A DNA stretch of 64,000 nucleotides from Ignelater luminosus (Eukaryota; Arthropoda; Insecta; Coleoptera; Elateridae): NCBI GenBank assembly GCA_011009095.1, contig VTPC01001891.1, forward strand, positions 557,538-621,537. The letters are read 5' to 3'. Position numbers and translations under genes: made by a program. The notes beneath the pieces are model-generated. The model had not been told where the DNA came from. It saw only the letters and a list, made by a program, of their open reading frames with translations, and made no database searches. This document shows positions 24,898 through 39,000 of the stretch, piece after piece. The first letter of the stretch is position 1; each line of letters starts with the position of its first letter.

Positions 24898-26094
24898 TAA
24901 CTGTGTATGAAAAATACAATGGTTGTCTACTGAAGTTCAATAAGATAAATATTTTATTAAATCAAATAACTGATTAAAAATGGAAAAAAACTAAATTAAT
25001 TCTGAGATGTAAATGGATGATTTGCTGAAATAAAGCAATGAATATAGCATAGTTACATTTGTTTGTTAGAATTCAAATAAATAAACCTTTATTATACAGG
25101 GGTACCATGACACAAGTAAGCATGACATGACTGTCCTGAACACATAAACGTATTCAATAATGCAGAGACAAAACTACAACATTTGCCCTTATTAGTATGC
25201 GAGCAATAAACTGCTAGTATTGGAAACTTAGAAATAATATTGTAATATAGTATTATTGTTTAATTAATGATTAACAATAGACATGAACAATACAGAGCGA
25301 TCAAAAAGAAACCTTATCGTGGTCACCTTTAAAATAAAAAATATAGGGCATAAATTAAAATTGATGGTGTTAAGAACAAAAAATTTATTTATTGGAAGCA
25401 TATATTTTTGTACTGGTCAAGTTTGACAGCTAATATTTTTATTTATTAAACTATGTTTGCAGCTATAATATGTCAAGTGCTGATGTATGAGTTTCTTTTT
25501 GATTACACTACAGGTTTTTAAATTGAACATGTTCCTCTTATAACTGTGTTTTTTTTATATTCACGTTTCATAAGTACATTATCACATATGCCCAAGGTCT
25601 TACCAAGCTTACTTGCATCATGCAGGAGTACGTTCAGAAATATGCGATGAAAGTCAGGTATCACCCACGAATGGTAATGTAATAATATCACCCAAAGTAA
25701 TACTTTATTTCTTTTAATATAGTTTTTAAGTGTGTTAAAGTGCTGTTCATTTGCAAACTTCAGGAGGAACTTATCACACTGTACGACCATGTGACCCATT
25801 GGTCTTTCATTTTCATGACAGTTTCATAATGAATATTAATGCAATGATTTTCATTGTTCTAGCAACAACAGATTTAGCATAAATATCATAACAGATACTT
25901 TAACAATTTGTTGCTACAAGGGTTTTTTACACTGTTACTTGTTTTAGCATAGGGCCATGTGTATCTTAAGTCATTCTTCCTGCATAGTGAAGAGCAGCAA
26001 TCTTGGTACACCAATGGAAATTGACCATTGGCATTTCTGAATGTTTCTGGGCGACTTCCTCAAGTATCAACCTTAGCTTTTGAATGGTTTATGG
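24898..26094. other. AT-rich sequence with a possible MITE at 25292-25513
   Basis: GATCAAAAAGAAAC (about 25298) and GTTTCTTTTTGATT (about 25491-25504) are inverse copies with related flanks (ACAGAGC / ACTACAG), suggesting a short mariner-type MITE. The remainder holds nothing recognisable. Confidence 0.4.
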
Positions 26095-26268
26095 TATAAA
26101 TACATGGGCGTCTGCTCGATGATTTCCAGAGGGGGGCTAACTAACAAATTTATAATATAAGCTATATTATAAATACATGGTAGAAATAGAAAACAAGATA
26201 CGATTAAAAAATCCAGGGGGGGCAAGCGCCCCTCCTTGCCCATAGGAGCAGACGCCCATGTATAAATA
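26095..26268. mobile_element. 158-bp MITE with perfect 15-bp TIRs and 8-bp target duplication
   Basis: The element proper is 26103-26260: CATGGGCGTCTGCTC at the left, GAGCAGACGCCCATG at the right. TATAAATA flanks both sides (26095-26102, 26261-26268). An 8-bp duplication suggests hAT or P-type integration, though the terminal bases are not the usual CAG of hAT. Confidence 0.85.
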
Positions 26269-26816
26269 GTGTACTTACTGGTATACTTGATAATCCTTTA
26301 TGAACGTACTCCAGAGTGATTTATACAAAGAAACAAAAAACAAAATTTCATAATAACTGTCATAGTTTAAGAAAAAAACATGAAATGACTTTTTTTCTGA
26401 CCAGCTATAGTTTAGAAGTTATTTAAGTTCAAAGTTTTCAGGAGACATAAATAAAATTATGTATACATTTTTTGCATTTAATCAATGATCAGGCATAGCC
26501 CTTAACATTTATGTTACTAGTAAAAATTGTAGATTATACTAAAATATAACAAACTAGAAAATTAGTGTTTTATGCATGCAAAAATAAAATAATAAAGAAA
26601 TTAAATTATGTTCGTTTTTGAAAGTTTTTCATTGCGTAATAAGAATAATTATTTAATTAACATTTTTATAATCTATTTAATTAATAACAATCACAATTAT
26701 TAACAATTTTCTTAATTGTATCTTAAAAAATTGTTGTACTCTTATTATTAGGTATGTACTTCTTTTCTGAACTTATCAGTTAAAAACTTAAATAATACCT
26801 ACTAAAAATCATAATA

Positions 26817-27097
26817 CTATAAAGCCATTGTATATACTGCACCAATAGCATCTTTCTGCTTAATATATTCGATGGGAGGTGGATGATTGTGTTCGTTACA
26901 TTTTACTTGCAATATACCTTTGTGTGATAAAAGACGTGATTTACATCCAGTCTGACGATTTTTAACGCATTCCCAATAACGATGTAACTTTGTTCCCGTA
27001 ACATTTGATAGTGCCGATTTACCACTTGGTCTATATAAATTCATATTGTGCATTAGATGTGGAACACCTTTCCTACTTCGTATAAATTGATATGTAC
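26817..27097 (-). CDS. mod(mdg4): mod(mdg4)-like alternative terminal exon A (FLYWCH finger)
   Basis: The acceptor TTTTTAG precedes GT, which completes the split glycine codon. The exon then reads TYQFIRSRKGVPHLMHNMNL, a finger with W-E-C (YWECVKNRQTGC), a second Cys 9 residues later, and the closing HNH in CNEHNHPP. It ends VYTMAL with a TAG stop. The finger follows the FLYWCH order F/Y...L...W-x-C...C...H-x-H. This is the most distal terminal exon seen, about 30 kb from the common exons, and gives a predicted 369-residue isoform. Flanking sequence is AT-rich intron and no promoter of its own was seen. Confidence 0.85.
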
Positions 27098-30000
27098 CTA
27101 AAAATAATTTATAGTAATAAAACTTAAAATATTAATTTACTGACCTAGCAGCTGCAAAAAATGTAAATTGTATCAAAACTAAAAATGCATTTTTATCAAT
27201 TCTTTATTAGTTCAGGAGTATTAAGAGGAAATGAGAAAATAATTAGAAGAAAAATCTTTTTGAGTAAACATGTTTTATTCTATGTACTATTATTTATAAT
27301 CTGATGTGTGCATTAGCTACCATCTTGAAAAAATGGTGGAAAACGTTTATCATTCTGAAGTTTCTTGCTTATATCTTGAAGACTGTTGATGCCACACAAA
27401 ACTTTCAAGAAGCAAATTGAAAGGGAATAAAATTTGTTACAAAATGAGTATGTTTTGTTTTTTAAAAAATGTAACTGAAAAACTTGAATTTCAAAAAATA
27501 GAGAATCATCCTTATGGTCCAGTAACTACACAATTTGTCCCGCAACTAATTAATATGTTTAAATCACATTTGGAAGAGTATTTCCTCAAAAGTGCACAAT
27601 TGTTTCCTGCTTGCTTCTCCCACTAGGCTCATCCAAACATTGAAACTGCAGGTTGTCATACTTCTCTTCTAAATTTCAGCCAATTAAGGTTTCCTGACAA
27701 ATATCTTTTTATTTTATTCCTAAAAGGGTGCCAAACAGTTATACAGGATGTTTTCGTTTGAATCTTGATAACTTCAGGAGCAATGTTCCCTCTAATTTTT
27801 ACCAACTACAGTGCGCATTTTTTTGTCTCAGCAATTTTTGTAAAATTGAAGTAATTTGTGTGCCATTTCAAGCTCAATTCATACGATCTCAGCTGATAGT
27901 TCCAAGAAGTCGACAACATGCATAGACGGACGTCGTCGACTGAATGGGGCTAACATGTATGCCATACGCAGGTTGATTGTTAGCGCGTCAGCAAAGAAAA
28001 GTAAATCACACCTTAGAGGGAACATTGTTCGAGAGGTAATAGAATATTGAAAAATAAGTGCACTTTATCATACAGTTTGTCTTAGGCTACTAGGAACATA
28101 GCCACTATTGTTATATGCATATCCAAGGTTATGAAACAATAGTTACAAAGCTCGTACCGTAAAAAAAACCATAAAAACCAATTAAGAATTAAAGAAAATT
28201 ATATTAAAAGCATTTTGGTAATCTGAGATTATTTAATAACTATAAAAATACAAAAAATAGGTATTTGCAATAAAGAGACTTTCCAGTAATTCTAAATTAT
28301 TTAACTCTCCCAAAAAATACGAAGATTCTACAATCTAATTTTACATTTACAATAAACTTTCAAACAAGACGCCTTCCTGAGCCAAACAATAGCCCAAACA
28401 ATCCTAAAATCCTTGTCCAACATTTCTTAATATTAAAGGAGTGACAGAGTTAATAGCTTGGATGATTATTTCTCATACGCACCCTTGTTTCTTTATGGCG
28501 ATAAATAACATTTTTAATATGCCCCATAAAAGAAGTCAGATAAATCAGGCGACCTTGGCGGGCAGCTGATCCTTTTTCTAGGAGTTGTTAAGCAGTTAGG
28601 AAAAGTATTACTTAAAAATTCCTGTACTTCCGCAGTTTCATGAGCAGAACCATCTCCATAACCGTTTCGCAGACATTCATTCTTCTCATTTGATCTTCAG
28701 GAAATAGTATTGTTGAGTTTTCTCAATTTATAATTGTTTTCTTTCAAAATTTTGCAGACAGTATCTTTGCTAATGTCTAAAACCTCATTAATTTGCCTAA
28801 TTGCAGCACATACAGCTATCTGCTGATTTTCTGCCTCCTCCATTTTGTCACGAACAGTTCTATTTTTATGAAGTTTTGGTGAAACACACCCAAACTTTGC
28901 AAAATTTAAAATTATTTTGCTAATGGTTGTAACTGACGGTGGAGGTCGGATTTCAAACATATTATCTAGTAAATTAGTTACGTCACGATAAGAATTTCCC
29001 AACTAATACCATTTTACAACTTGTACTTTTTCTGGAATCTAATAAACAGCAATCTTTGTGAGAAACTCAATTAAAAAAATTAATAACAATGATAATACAA
29101 GTAACAAAATCAAATTGTCAAAATTCTCAGATTGACATATCATGACATTCTTTTTTAATTTAGTCAAGGGTACCTACTAGTTTTGTAATTGTTATTAAAA
29201 CAATCATATTAAACAGCAAGTTTCCGTTATCTAGACTATGTAAGTACGTAAAAGCCCGAGACAAGCTGTATTTTGTTTATTTTTAGTGATTTCATTGTTA
29301 ACAATCGTCTCATAGCCTTGGATACACATACAACAATAGCGGCTATGTTCCTAGTAGCCTAAGACAAACTGTATAAACTTATATCAAGATACAAGGTGTC
29401 AAAGCTTAATGAAAAATATCCACGTTTTTCGATTTAAGTGTATATGACAAAGAAGTGCACTTAGTTTTCAATGTTCTATCACCTACCCAAGGTATCAAAA
29501 TTTAAACTGAAACACCCTTTATAGGTAGTTACAGTGTACAATGAAATTTGGCAAAAAAATTCTTTCCTTGAAGCGTCAAGGCTAGGAAGTGTTGATCAAT
29601 AGTCAATTTTTTATTCCTCCTAATATGATCTAAATATAAGCCAAGATCCAGCTTTTTCCTAATTAGTTGAGGGTTAAATCCTATATTTGTTGGGCTATAA
29701 CACTGATTCCCCATTTTCTAAAATTAAAATAAAACACATATACTCATTTTGTTGCAAATCTCGTACTCTTTCAATCTACTTATGTGGAAAATTAAAAATT
29801 AAACTATTAAGCGAAGAACTGGAAAGGTCCACGTTTTCAAGTGACGACCAACGCACAAGTCGGACATGTTCACGGATAATAGAAAAGGACAGAGCTTAAC
29901 GTAAGTAAAGTCCCAACAAATGCAAATAGAGAGAACGATTTGCCTGTACATGGACCTTGGCTGGGAATCGAACCCACAACCATTGAGTTGATAATTAGAT

Positions 30001-33000
30001 GCATAACTATCAGAACTACCGAGCTCCTAAGTTGTTTGTAATTAAATTTTGATCGGCACTAAATCATACTTTAGATTTCTGGCGCCAACGCTTATGGAAT
30101 GTATAATTACGTTGGAGGAAGAACAGTGAAAAGTGGATAGACACTAAGGACTAAGCTGGCGTATACGTTACTGAATGGCTGGAGGTCAAATGTATCAACT
30201 GTGTTTTCTCTATTATCTGTGGGACATGTCAGGACTTTTAGTATATTCAACAGTGCATAGAATAACACATGTTTATGCAAAAAAAAAAGATTTTTTCTCA
30301 TTTCCACATTTACTTAAAAAACATGTCTAATACTACCGAACTATACATATATTAACGAGATTATGTAAACATTATGTCAATAATAATGAAGTAAACATAA
30401 CACAGGGTATTAGGTAAGAATGTAGCCAATACTTAACAGATAACTAAAGTAACCTAGGGATATTAAATCTGCAAGAATTTTTTTAAGAATACCTTATCAA
30501 TTACAAAAGTTTAAAGATGACCAATTATTGCCTTACTCCTTCCAAAGTCTTAAAAAATGTAGAACAGATAATAGGGCAAGAAAATAATCATGATTGTCAT
30601 TCTTATTCCCTATTGGTCAACTTTAAGTGTTCATATGTCTGAAAGAAAAGCAGATAGCAAAAGATTCTTCAAGAATATGATTTTTTTACCCAATAGTATT
30701 ATTTGTTAAGTTATAGCTACACAGTTACCTAATATCCTGTATAGTACAGCTGAATAGTTGCACAGCAACAAATAGAGCTTTTATCAGTTAATAAATATAG
30801 TTCAAGTAGTTTTATGTCATTGCTGTCAATTACAAAAATAATGTAGTTTTTAAAATTATAATTTTATCTTGCTTAAATTACGTGAAATGGAAAAATGCAA
30901 ACACAATGACTGCGCAGCAATCAGGATGGATGTTGACATAATCGTCTTTTCCATGCAAGACATACCTCAATTTTCATAATGTTCTTTGGCAGCAACCAGT
31001 CTCATTATTTCTTAACAACTTCTAAATATTACAGAAAAGCAAATTTAGGTTGATGTCTTAACGGAGTGAGGATCATTTAATACATTATTCTGCTTAATGA
31101 ACAGTACCTATGACCAAATTGCCAGGGTCACTCTAATAGTTCCCAAAAAGCTTGATATTACAAAATACATGATGCTGACATTTCTAGAATTGAAGATGCC
31201 TTTAAACTCTTATAGAGTGTTTGTTTAAGCAATCTCCTACAATTCGACATCAGTCAAATTGGAATCAGTTGAATAATCCCAACTTTACTTCTGTCATCTT
31301 AAATTGATGTCTTAAGCGCTTCTTCTACGGTAAAACCGTGATATAGAAATCTAAGACAACAAAACTTTTAATAAGTTGTTAGGCAGTACGAATAGTCCCA
31401 TCACTAAATTCTCATCCCTTCCTTTAATTTGTATTTATTTTTAACTAATTCAAATTAAAATAATTACATAAACACGTCTGACAGAAACAAATTCTGCATG
31501 CATTGCACTCAACGCAAATGCAAAACTCAGAAATTATAAGTTAATTACTACTTCTGGTATTAGTTACACTAACTTTAGTTAACTGAAATGTTTTAGTTAA
31601 AAAGTGACGAAAAACACTCGCTATTGTTAACTAGTAGTTATTTTAGATTAAAAGTTAACTAACTAAAGTTGGAAAAACCCACCCTAAATGTCTATCAATT
31701 ATAGTATTGCAAAGTAGAAGTTACTGCTACTTATCTCTTTTTCATTACAGGTAACTTCAACAGCATGCTCTCCAGCTAATGTAATATCCAATCCACCAAC
31801 TGGACATGAAGTGATTTGCATAATTATTTTATTGGTTATTATTTAATAAGATAAAAAATAATTAACACAAAACTTTTATGTCTTTACACAGCTATGTAGT
31901 GAAGAAGTTGTAAAATTCACAACATGGTCATTCAATAAAACCCTTGTCAATATTATATGTTCACCAAGCATTATTGTTATATATGTGTTCTATGTAATGA
32001 ATTGAGAAAAAAATATATTTCTTCAAAGTAGTATACACTTTTATTGCACAAGTTCTAAACTATGCACATTAAACTTTAGGTAAATAAATAAATAACTTAT
32101 CAATAGAATAAACTTTTGCATTATAAATTTTTAAAATTCTAAAAAGTAACATTAAACCTTGACCAGATTGACGTCAGTTGGTAACAATTATAATATTTAA
32201 TATAATTTCATATCTAAATAAATAATAAACTCTTACTACATAAATAAAAAACTTAACGAATGTATTTATGCTTTTGCCATAAGAAGTTACCACATACTTT
32301 ATTTAAAATAAACTAACAAAGTATTAGTATATGCCACTCTTTTATATAAATTGTTGTTAATTAGCAAAAAAAAAACATTCTCACGGATAATACAATGTAA
32401 AATTTAAAAAAATAAACTAAAATGACTTTGTGGTCTTATTATGTTAAATCCAAATCTTGAATTTAAGGGGAAAAGAAAATTTGAAACTTACAAAATGATA
32501 AATAAAACCTCTGTCCTCTTATAAACTAAAATTTCAACAAATAAATAAAATAAAATTCTATATTAAGAAACTTAAAAATTAATAAATTTGGTGTAACTTT
32601 AAATTACCACTATTTGAGCATTACTTTCTATTAAGTCTTCACGGTGTTGATGTGGGTGTGCAACTGTAGGCTTGGAGTCGTTGGATGATATCGTTGAGCT
32701 GTGCGTGATTGTGGCCACTGTAAGAGAGGAGCATGGGACCGCTTGCGGTGATCAAGCATCCCTCACAATTCAGCGTGTGACGTTTCACGCAGTACCATGT
32801 GCTTCTATTATCCCGCTGGTGACTCAAGGTGTAAATGTGGCCATTGTTGATCAGAACAGGATGACCCTTACGGCTCTTGAGGAAGAGCAGACCACCTGCG
32901 GCAATAATTACCCATACTCACTCTCTAACAGTAACTTTTATACACGCAAAATAAACAAAGCAATGTTTGTACAAGACAAATATGTTAATAATGTTTACAT

Positions 33001-36000
33001 TCATTCAAAAGCATTTGGTTATATGCATTAGTAGAGAGAACACGATTAAAATGTTGTATTAGTTATTACATACCATATGTCATAGAAATTGGAAACTGTA
33101 GGAAAATCATGGCTGTAAGTAGTTTATAAGTGGCATAATATTAAAACTAAAACAGTAATAAAACATTTTGCCTTACTTTAAGATTATGCCAGTTAATTAT
33201 TCACACTTATGGTTTTCCAATAAGATTTCTAAATGACACCTGGAATATGAAAAACTAAAGAAACAAGAGAACCTCAAAATATATATAGTTGATTGTAAAA
33301 AATCAATCTAGGGATTCTTAAAAACTCAATTTGATATTTTATTTATCGATATACAGGGTGTAAACAATATATTAATCAAATATTTGGCAAGTAGATTCCC
33401 CATCAAAATTAAGCTAACTTTGTTATACAACCTTTTTCCATAAAGATCACCATTCTTGAGATACAGGTTGTCAAAGTTTCTTATAAAATTCCTTGTTTTT
33501 CCATTATCTCGAGCACAATATAATATCAAAATGAGAGTTGCTACATGTTTATTACTTTCAGATTCTACTATTCTATGTAGTTTTATGTTTGATATTCCTC
33601 TCAGGAGCAGAGTTGGGGAGCGAATAAAGAAAAATTGTTACGCCACTGAAAAATTAAAAGATTCTGTTGTTTTTAAAATCAACAATCGATTTAACAAAAA
33701 AAGTTGCTGTTGCACTTTTTCCGCAGACCGCATCATTTTTTAGTAAATTTGAATTTTTTAAAACCTTGCAAATTCAATGGCCTATGGTAAGTTCATATGT
33801 TGTTTCTCAAATATCTTAAAAACATGATGTAATATTCGTACTTTTTCTTATAACTTTTTTCATTAAAGTAGACCATTTTTGACATATAGGGTGTCAAAAA
33901 TTTAATTTAAAATTCTTTTGTTTTTCCAATACCTTATTGGGAAAGAAATACGCAGCCAGAGTGGCAGGCAGTCAAGGCTTTTGCCCCATAGGCTATGCTG
34001 ATGATATCATTATTATAGTGTAGGATAAGTTCACAGCTACAATCAGGGAAAGGATGTGAATGGCCCTGAATTTAACATCAAACTAACTGACAAGCAAGAG
34101 TCTCTTGATAAATCCCCAGAAAACAGCAGGCGGAGGTTACGTACCTTGGAGCAATCCTTGACTTCAAACTTATCTGAAACCAACACTTTGCCAGACTAGC
34201 AACACGTTTTCTTGTTAAAGATTAAAGCTAACTAATCGAAGGACTCTATTTGACTAAGAACCTGTGTCGTCTGATTGAAGGCAAAAGATTGCTTGAGTGG
34301 ATCTAGAACTAACTGGGGAAGTACAATAAGTCACTATGGCTGCACTGCATCTGGGTGCATTGAACAACTTCCAGGTTCAATAATGATCATAACTTGATTT
34401 CAGTTAATCTTAAATTATTTCTTATTGCAAGTGGGACACAAGATATAAAGGTTTTCATTTTTACTTAATTACTTATTGCAGAGAAAAGAAATTTTACAAG
34501 TGTCTTTCGGTATAGCTGATTATTTACTATCATCTTAGGTCCTGTTAGCAAATTTAATTGTTCTCCGTTCATCTTAATCTATTGATTTATTAGTTTAGCT
34601 TAAGATTGTCCTTATTATTAGATTTCTGATTTTTCATTTGCACCTCTTTGTGTAAATTCTGAAGAGATGCTAGTTGATAATTAATTTCCTTCATTCTTTT
34701 TAGTTTGCTTTGAAGTTATCTCCAATAGAGATGAACTTTATTTATTTTGGCAATTATTTGATTATGTCAGAATACGGATAGTGATCGAATTAGTAAATTT
34801 TATCGTATTGGTTTATTTCTTAGACCTTGCTGGATTCTTAATCTATTACTTTCATTAGTAATTATAATTACTGAGTTTTGAGGTGTTTTGGAAAGTTTAG
34901 AATTTCTTTTTTTCTTTCTTTTAATTTTTGCTTTCCTGGTTATAGATGATTAGTTTTTACTTAACGAAATCTTTGTTAATTCATTTCTCCAATAGGAAAC
35001 TTTATATGTTCAAGTCTAAACAGTTCATTGGGGCAATTTGGTTCAAGTCTTCCCCAGTTTTTAATGTGGACCTTGGCTATTGGTTGACCTAGTTACTGCT
35101 GCCTTGTAAGTTCTCGCTTCGCCTGAGAGAGTCATTCTTGCATCAAGTGCAGGCAGAGACACAGAAATTATTTTTAATTTTGTTTGAAGCCTCAAAAGTC
35201 TGGGCATAAGTCGTTACTTCTTGTTGGTTATCCTAATGCGAGTGAATTTCATATTTAGCTTCAAAGCAACCATGCATCTCTACTTTTCAAAGTAACCACA
35301 TATCTTTATTTTTCAAAGCATCCACACATCTTTACTTTTCAAAGAAACCACATATAGCTAATTTTCAAACTATCCAGGCTCATTGAATCTTCAGTTATCT
35401 GCACACCTTAACCATCGATTTCTATGTGTACTTTTGAATGTCGAGGATTGCATCAAGGCCAGGGCATAACTACCCCAATGACTCTTTTACAGCCAGGGCG
35501 TCTATAACCATAGAGACCTTCAATAAATGGCTGTGGATGTTTAAAAGTGTTTACCTCATCCGATATATATAGATGTAATTTAGGTTTTACATTGGTCAAA
35601 AATCAAATTTCTAGTTATGTCAATTTAGAATTATTTAATTTATCAAAAAAAGATCACTTCACAGATGATCATCTCATAAGAGTTATTTAAATTTAAATTG
35701 TTTTTTTTAAGACTTAGGAAAACGTTTGTCTTAAGATGTTTTGTGTTCGCGATAATTTATGTTACAGCATGGTTATCTTCTGAATACAGGCCTGTGAGCC
35801 ATCAGAGGACTCACAGTAAGTTGTTTTTTTTGTACTTCTTAATACTGTGCTTCTTAAGTTTTTCTTGTGTTTTGAAGTCTTGACTTGATAAATTGTTCAG
35901 CTTATTATTTTTTTATGAGTTTTTATGGTATTTTGGCTGAGTCTAAATTTTGGTAATTTTTACAAATTTTTCTTATGACTAAATAATTTGTTTTTCAAGA

Positions 36001-39000
36001 TTTTTAGTATTTCAGATTTTCCTTATGAGATTAGATGAATTGTGAGAGTTGAAAAAGTTTTTCTGTTTATTTTATTTGACACATTTGAGATAAAGTTTTT
36101 AATATTTATTGAATGCTTATTTTTGATTGATCGATTGATCTAAATGTTTGTCAAATTTTTCTTGCATTTATTTAAATTCAATTTTTAAATTTTTATTTGG
36201 ATTTATTGAGAGATTATTGAAGTCTTGTATACTATACAGCAGTGATTCTCAACCACTGTGCCGCGAGATTTTTGAAATGTGCCGCCACTACGAATACCCA
36301 TACATAAGCGACATCAGACAAATAGTTCGATTGGTTCTACCTTCGTAGCGGGGACTGACTGAACCAATGCGCATGACTATTACAGTTCTGGACTGGTTCT
36401 AGATTTAACCCAAACAAAGCTATATACTAGTTTAGTAAAATTCTTTTAAATCTATCTTATCGTTAGTGTGCCACCAAATTTTTAAATTATTAAAAGTGTA
36501 CCGTGACGAAAAAAAGGTTGAGAATCACTGCTATACAGAGTATAAAGAAAATGGCGGAAAAAACTTCAGTACGTTATTCTACGGTAAAAAATAAACAGAA
36601 AAACTCTATACCATTTTGCTGTTAACACTATCTTGAAGAAGTTATTGGAAGTCTTAAATTGCTTAGTTAATCCCTCATTCTTAATAAATACAATAAAATA
36701 TTAATGTTTAAACCGAGTTTAAACGTAAAAAAACACTAATTACGTACCGTTTAGTTTTTTTTGTACTAGTGTATTAGAAATCCACTTTTTGAAATGGTAA
36801 ATTCCTTGCAAGAAATGCCTTTTGAAAATATTGCAATGTTACACGTTACTAACCATGGTAATTAAGATACGAGATTGCAAGCACAACTTGCATACTCACT
36901 CCTTTGAACATATCGCGTTGCCAAGTTTAAAAAGTTTTAATTGCTGATATTTTAAGAAATATGCAGTTAAGGCCAAATTGGTGTAGGAAATTTCTTCTAA
37001 TTTTTGAGCACAGAATAACGTACTGTAGTTTTTTTCCCTGTATAATACTTATTTGATCATTTGTGCTTATTTATTTCGCACTGGCACCCATTTTGATTGG
37101 TAATATATGTATTAACTATTATTGTGTTTTATTGCAACTATAACTTCCTTACCACATGCTCAAAGTCACCCTTTGAATCTAGCCAGCCTAAGACCAAAAA
37201 GGGGTCTTAGTTAAAGTTAAGTATTCTTGTAATACAAGGTTACGTTACAGCTTGTAAAGACATTAAAATATCACTTAGCAACATGCACATAACTATGTTA
37301 AATAACATTTTAGTTTCAGAAGTAGAAAAAAATAAACAAATAATGTGTAACACACAATGTTATTAAAAAAGAAAACTCATACAATAAATGAGAAGTTTGA
37401 TAGGATGGTGGAATTGCAAAACTTGGGTTTTGAGAAAATCAAGTTGAAACATTTGATCTATTGGCAATTAAAAACGCATGATTTAAAATGAAGAAAACTG
37501 TTGTCAGCATTAATTTCAGTTCTTTCAGTCTAAAAATTTTCTACAATCCCACCTGTCTAAGATAAGTATTTATTAAAAAAGACTATTACTTTTTGTGTGT
37601 TTCTCCGGCCTTTTTCCATAAGTGGTTAAAATTTTTGTATAAGAAAGGAAATATACAAATCTGAGTAATAATAGTGATATAATAATAGACACATATTTAT
37701 TTCATATACAGGGTGGTCCAAGATTCCGCTCTAGTAAGATGATAGCTTTATATTAGGAGATAGAAACAAATTGAAAGCAGAGAGCGACATAGTGACTCTG
37801 GAAGCATAACCTAAAAATATTTTGAATTATACAGGGCGTTCGACTTGTTTGTGGCAGTATCTTACTTAATTTTTTTAAATAGAGCATCCTGTACATTACT
37901 TCATTTTTGGATTTCCTATTACATTTAGATTCATTTTTATTAACCATATGTTTGGTCTAAATTGCGCCGTTTTCGAGATATTTAATATTTTTTGAAAAAA
38001 AACTAGTTTTACATTGTTTTAAAAAATTTGAAATATCTCTGGAACTAAACAGGATAGGAAGATACGGTTTCATCATCGTGTTCAATACGGGCTGCCACCT
38101 CAATTGTGTTACAAATAACTTTCTTAAAGATTACTATGATCCCATTATGGATCATTGAAAATGAAGATCTTTAATCATGCATAACTTGATATTTTTAAAT
38201 AGAACGATATGAAAATTTTTGTATAATCAGACGCAAAATTTAATTTTCTTTCATTTTTATTTAAACAAGGAGGGCTGTGCTTAAAAAATATACTGATTTT
38301 TCAACACGATGGCGCACCAGCGCATTCGTCATGTTACAAACCATCTTAATAATACGTATCGACGTCATGACCCTATAAGATGACCTGCAAGATGTAATGT
38401 AATAGTAGGTACTGTTCTGTTACAAATTGCTAGTTCCTTTTTTTTGTTTTATTCAAAAAAAAAAAAAATATAAGTGTACATGTACGTATGCATAATTGGA
38501 ATGTTAGTTGCAACTACTGTTTATAAGCACAGCCCTCTTTACTAAATGTGGTTATTTAAATTAACAAAATTAGCGTTTTTATAAAATAACGCTTAAACCA
38601 CCGCAGCTAGACCCAATGACATTAAATAAAAACGAAAAGAAATTAGATTTTGCATCTGATTATACAAGAATTTTTATATTGTTCTATTTAAAAATATCAA
38701 GTTATCCATAATGGGACCATAGCAATCTTTAACAAAGTTATTTGTAACACAATTGATGCAGCAGCCCATATTGAACACGATGATGAAACCGTATTTTCCT
38801 ATTCTGTTTAGTTCCAGAGATATTTCAAATTTTTTAAAACAATGTAAAACTAAAATTTTTTTCAAAAAATATTAAATATCTCGAAAACGGCGCAATTTAG
38901 ATCAAACATTCAATTTGTTTCTATCTTCTAACAAAAAGCTATCATCTTACTAGAGCGGAATCTTGGACCACCCTGTATATGGAGCATTTCTAAATTGTGT

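Larger units (their letters stand above)
27744..29519. mobile_element. Old MITE split by two later insertions (nested cluster)
   Basis: CAGGATGTTTTCGTTTGAAT at 27744 and its diverged inverse (TTTAAACTGAAACACCCTTT ending near 29519) match through ATCTTGATAAC / GGTATCAAAAT. The element is interrupted by a hAT-like MITE (27781-28027) and by a 1.3-kb Tc1/mariner-like element (28073-29371). Confidence 0.55.

Noticed and set aside
29951..30028. Functional tRNA gene on the minus strand
   Set aside because: Only the box B/T-arm part is good; the acceptor and D stems do not pair, so it is listed as tRNA-derived only.
32672..33031. 119-codon plus-strand open frame
   Set aside because: It is antisense to terminal exon B, which has an acceptor, a matching phase and a complete FLYWCH finger.
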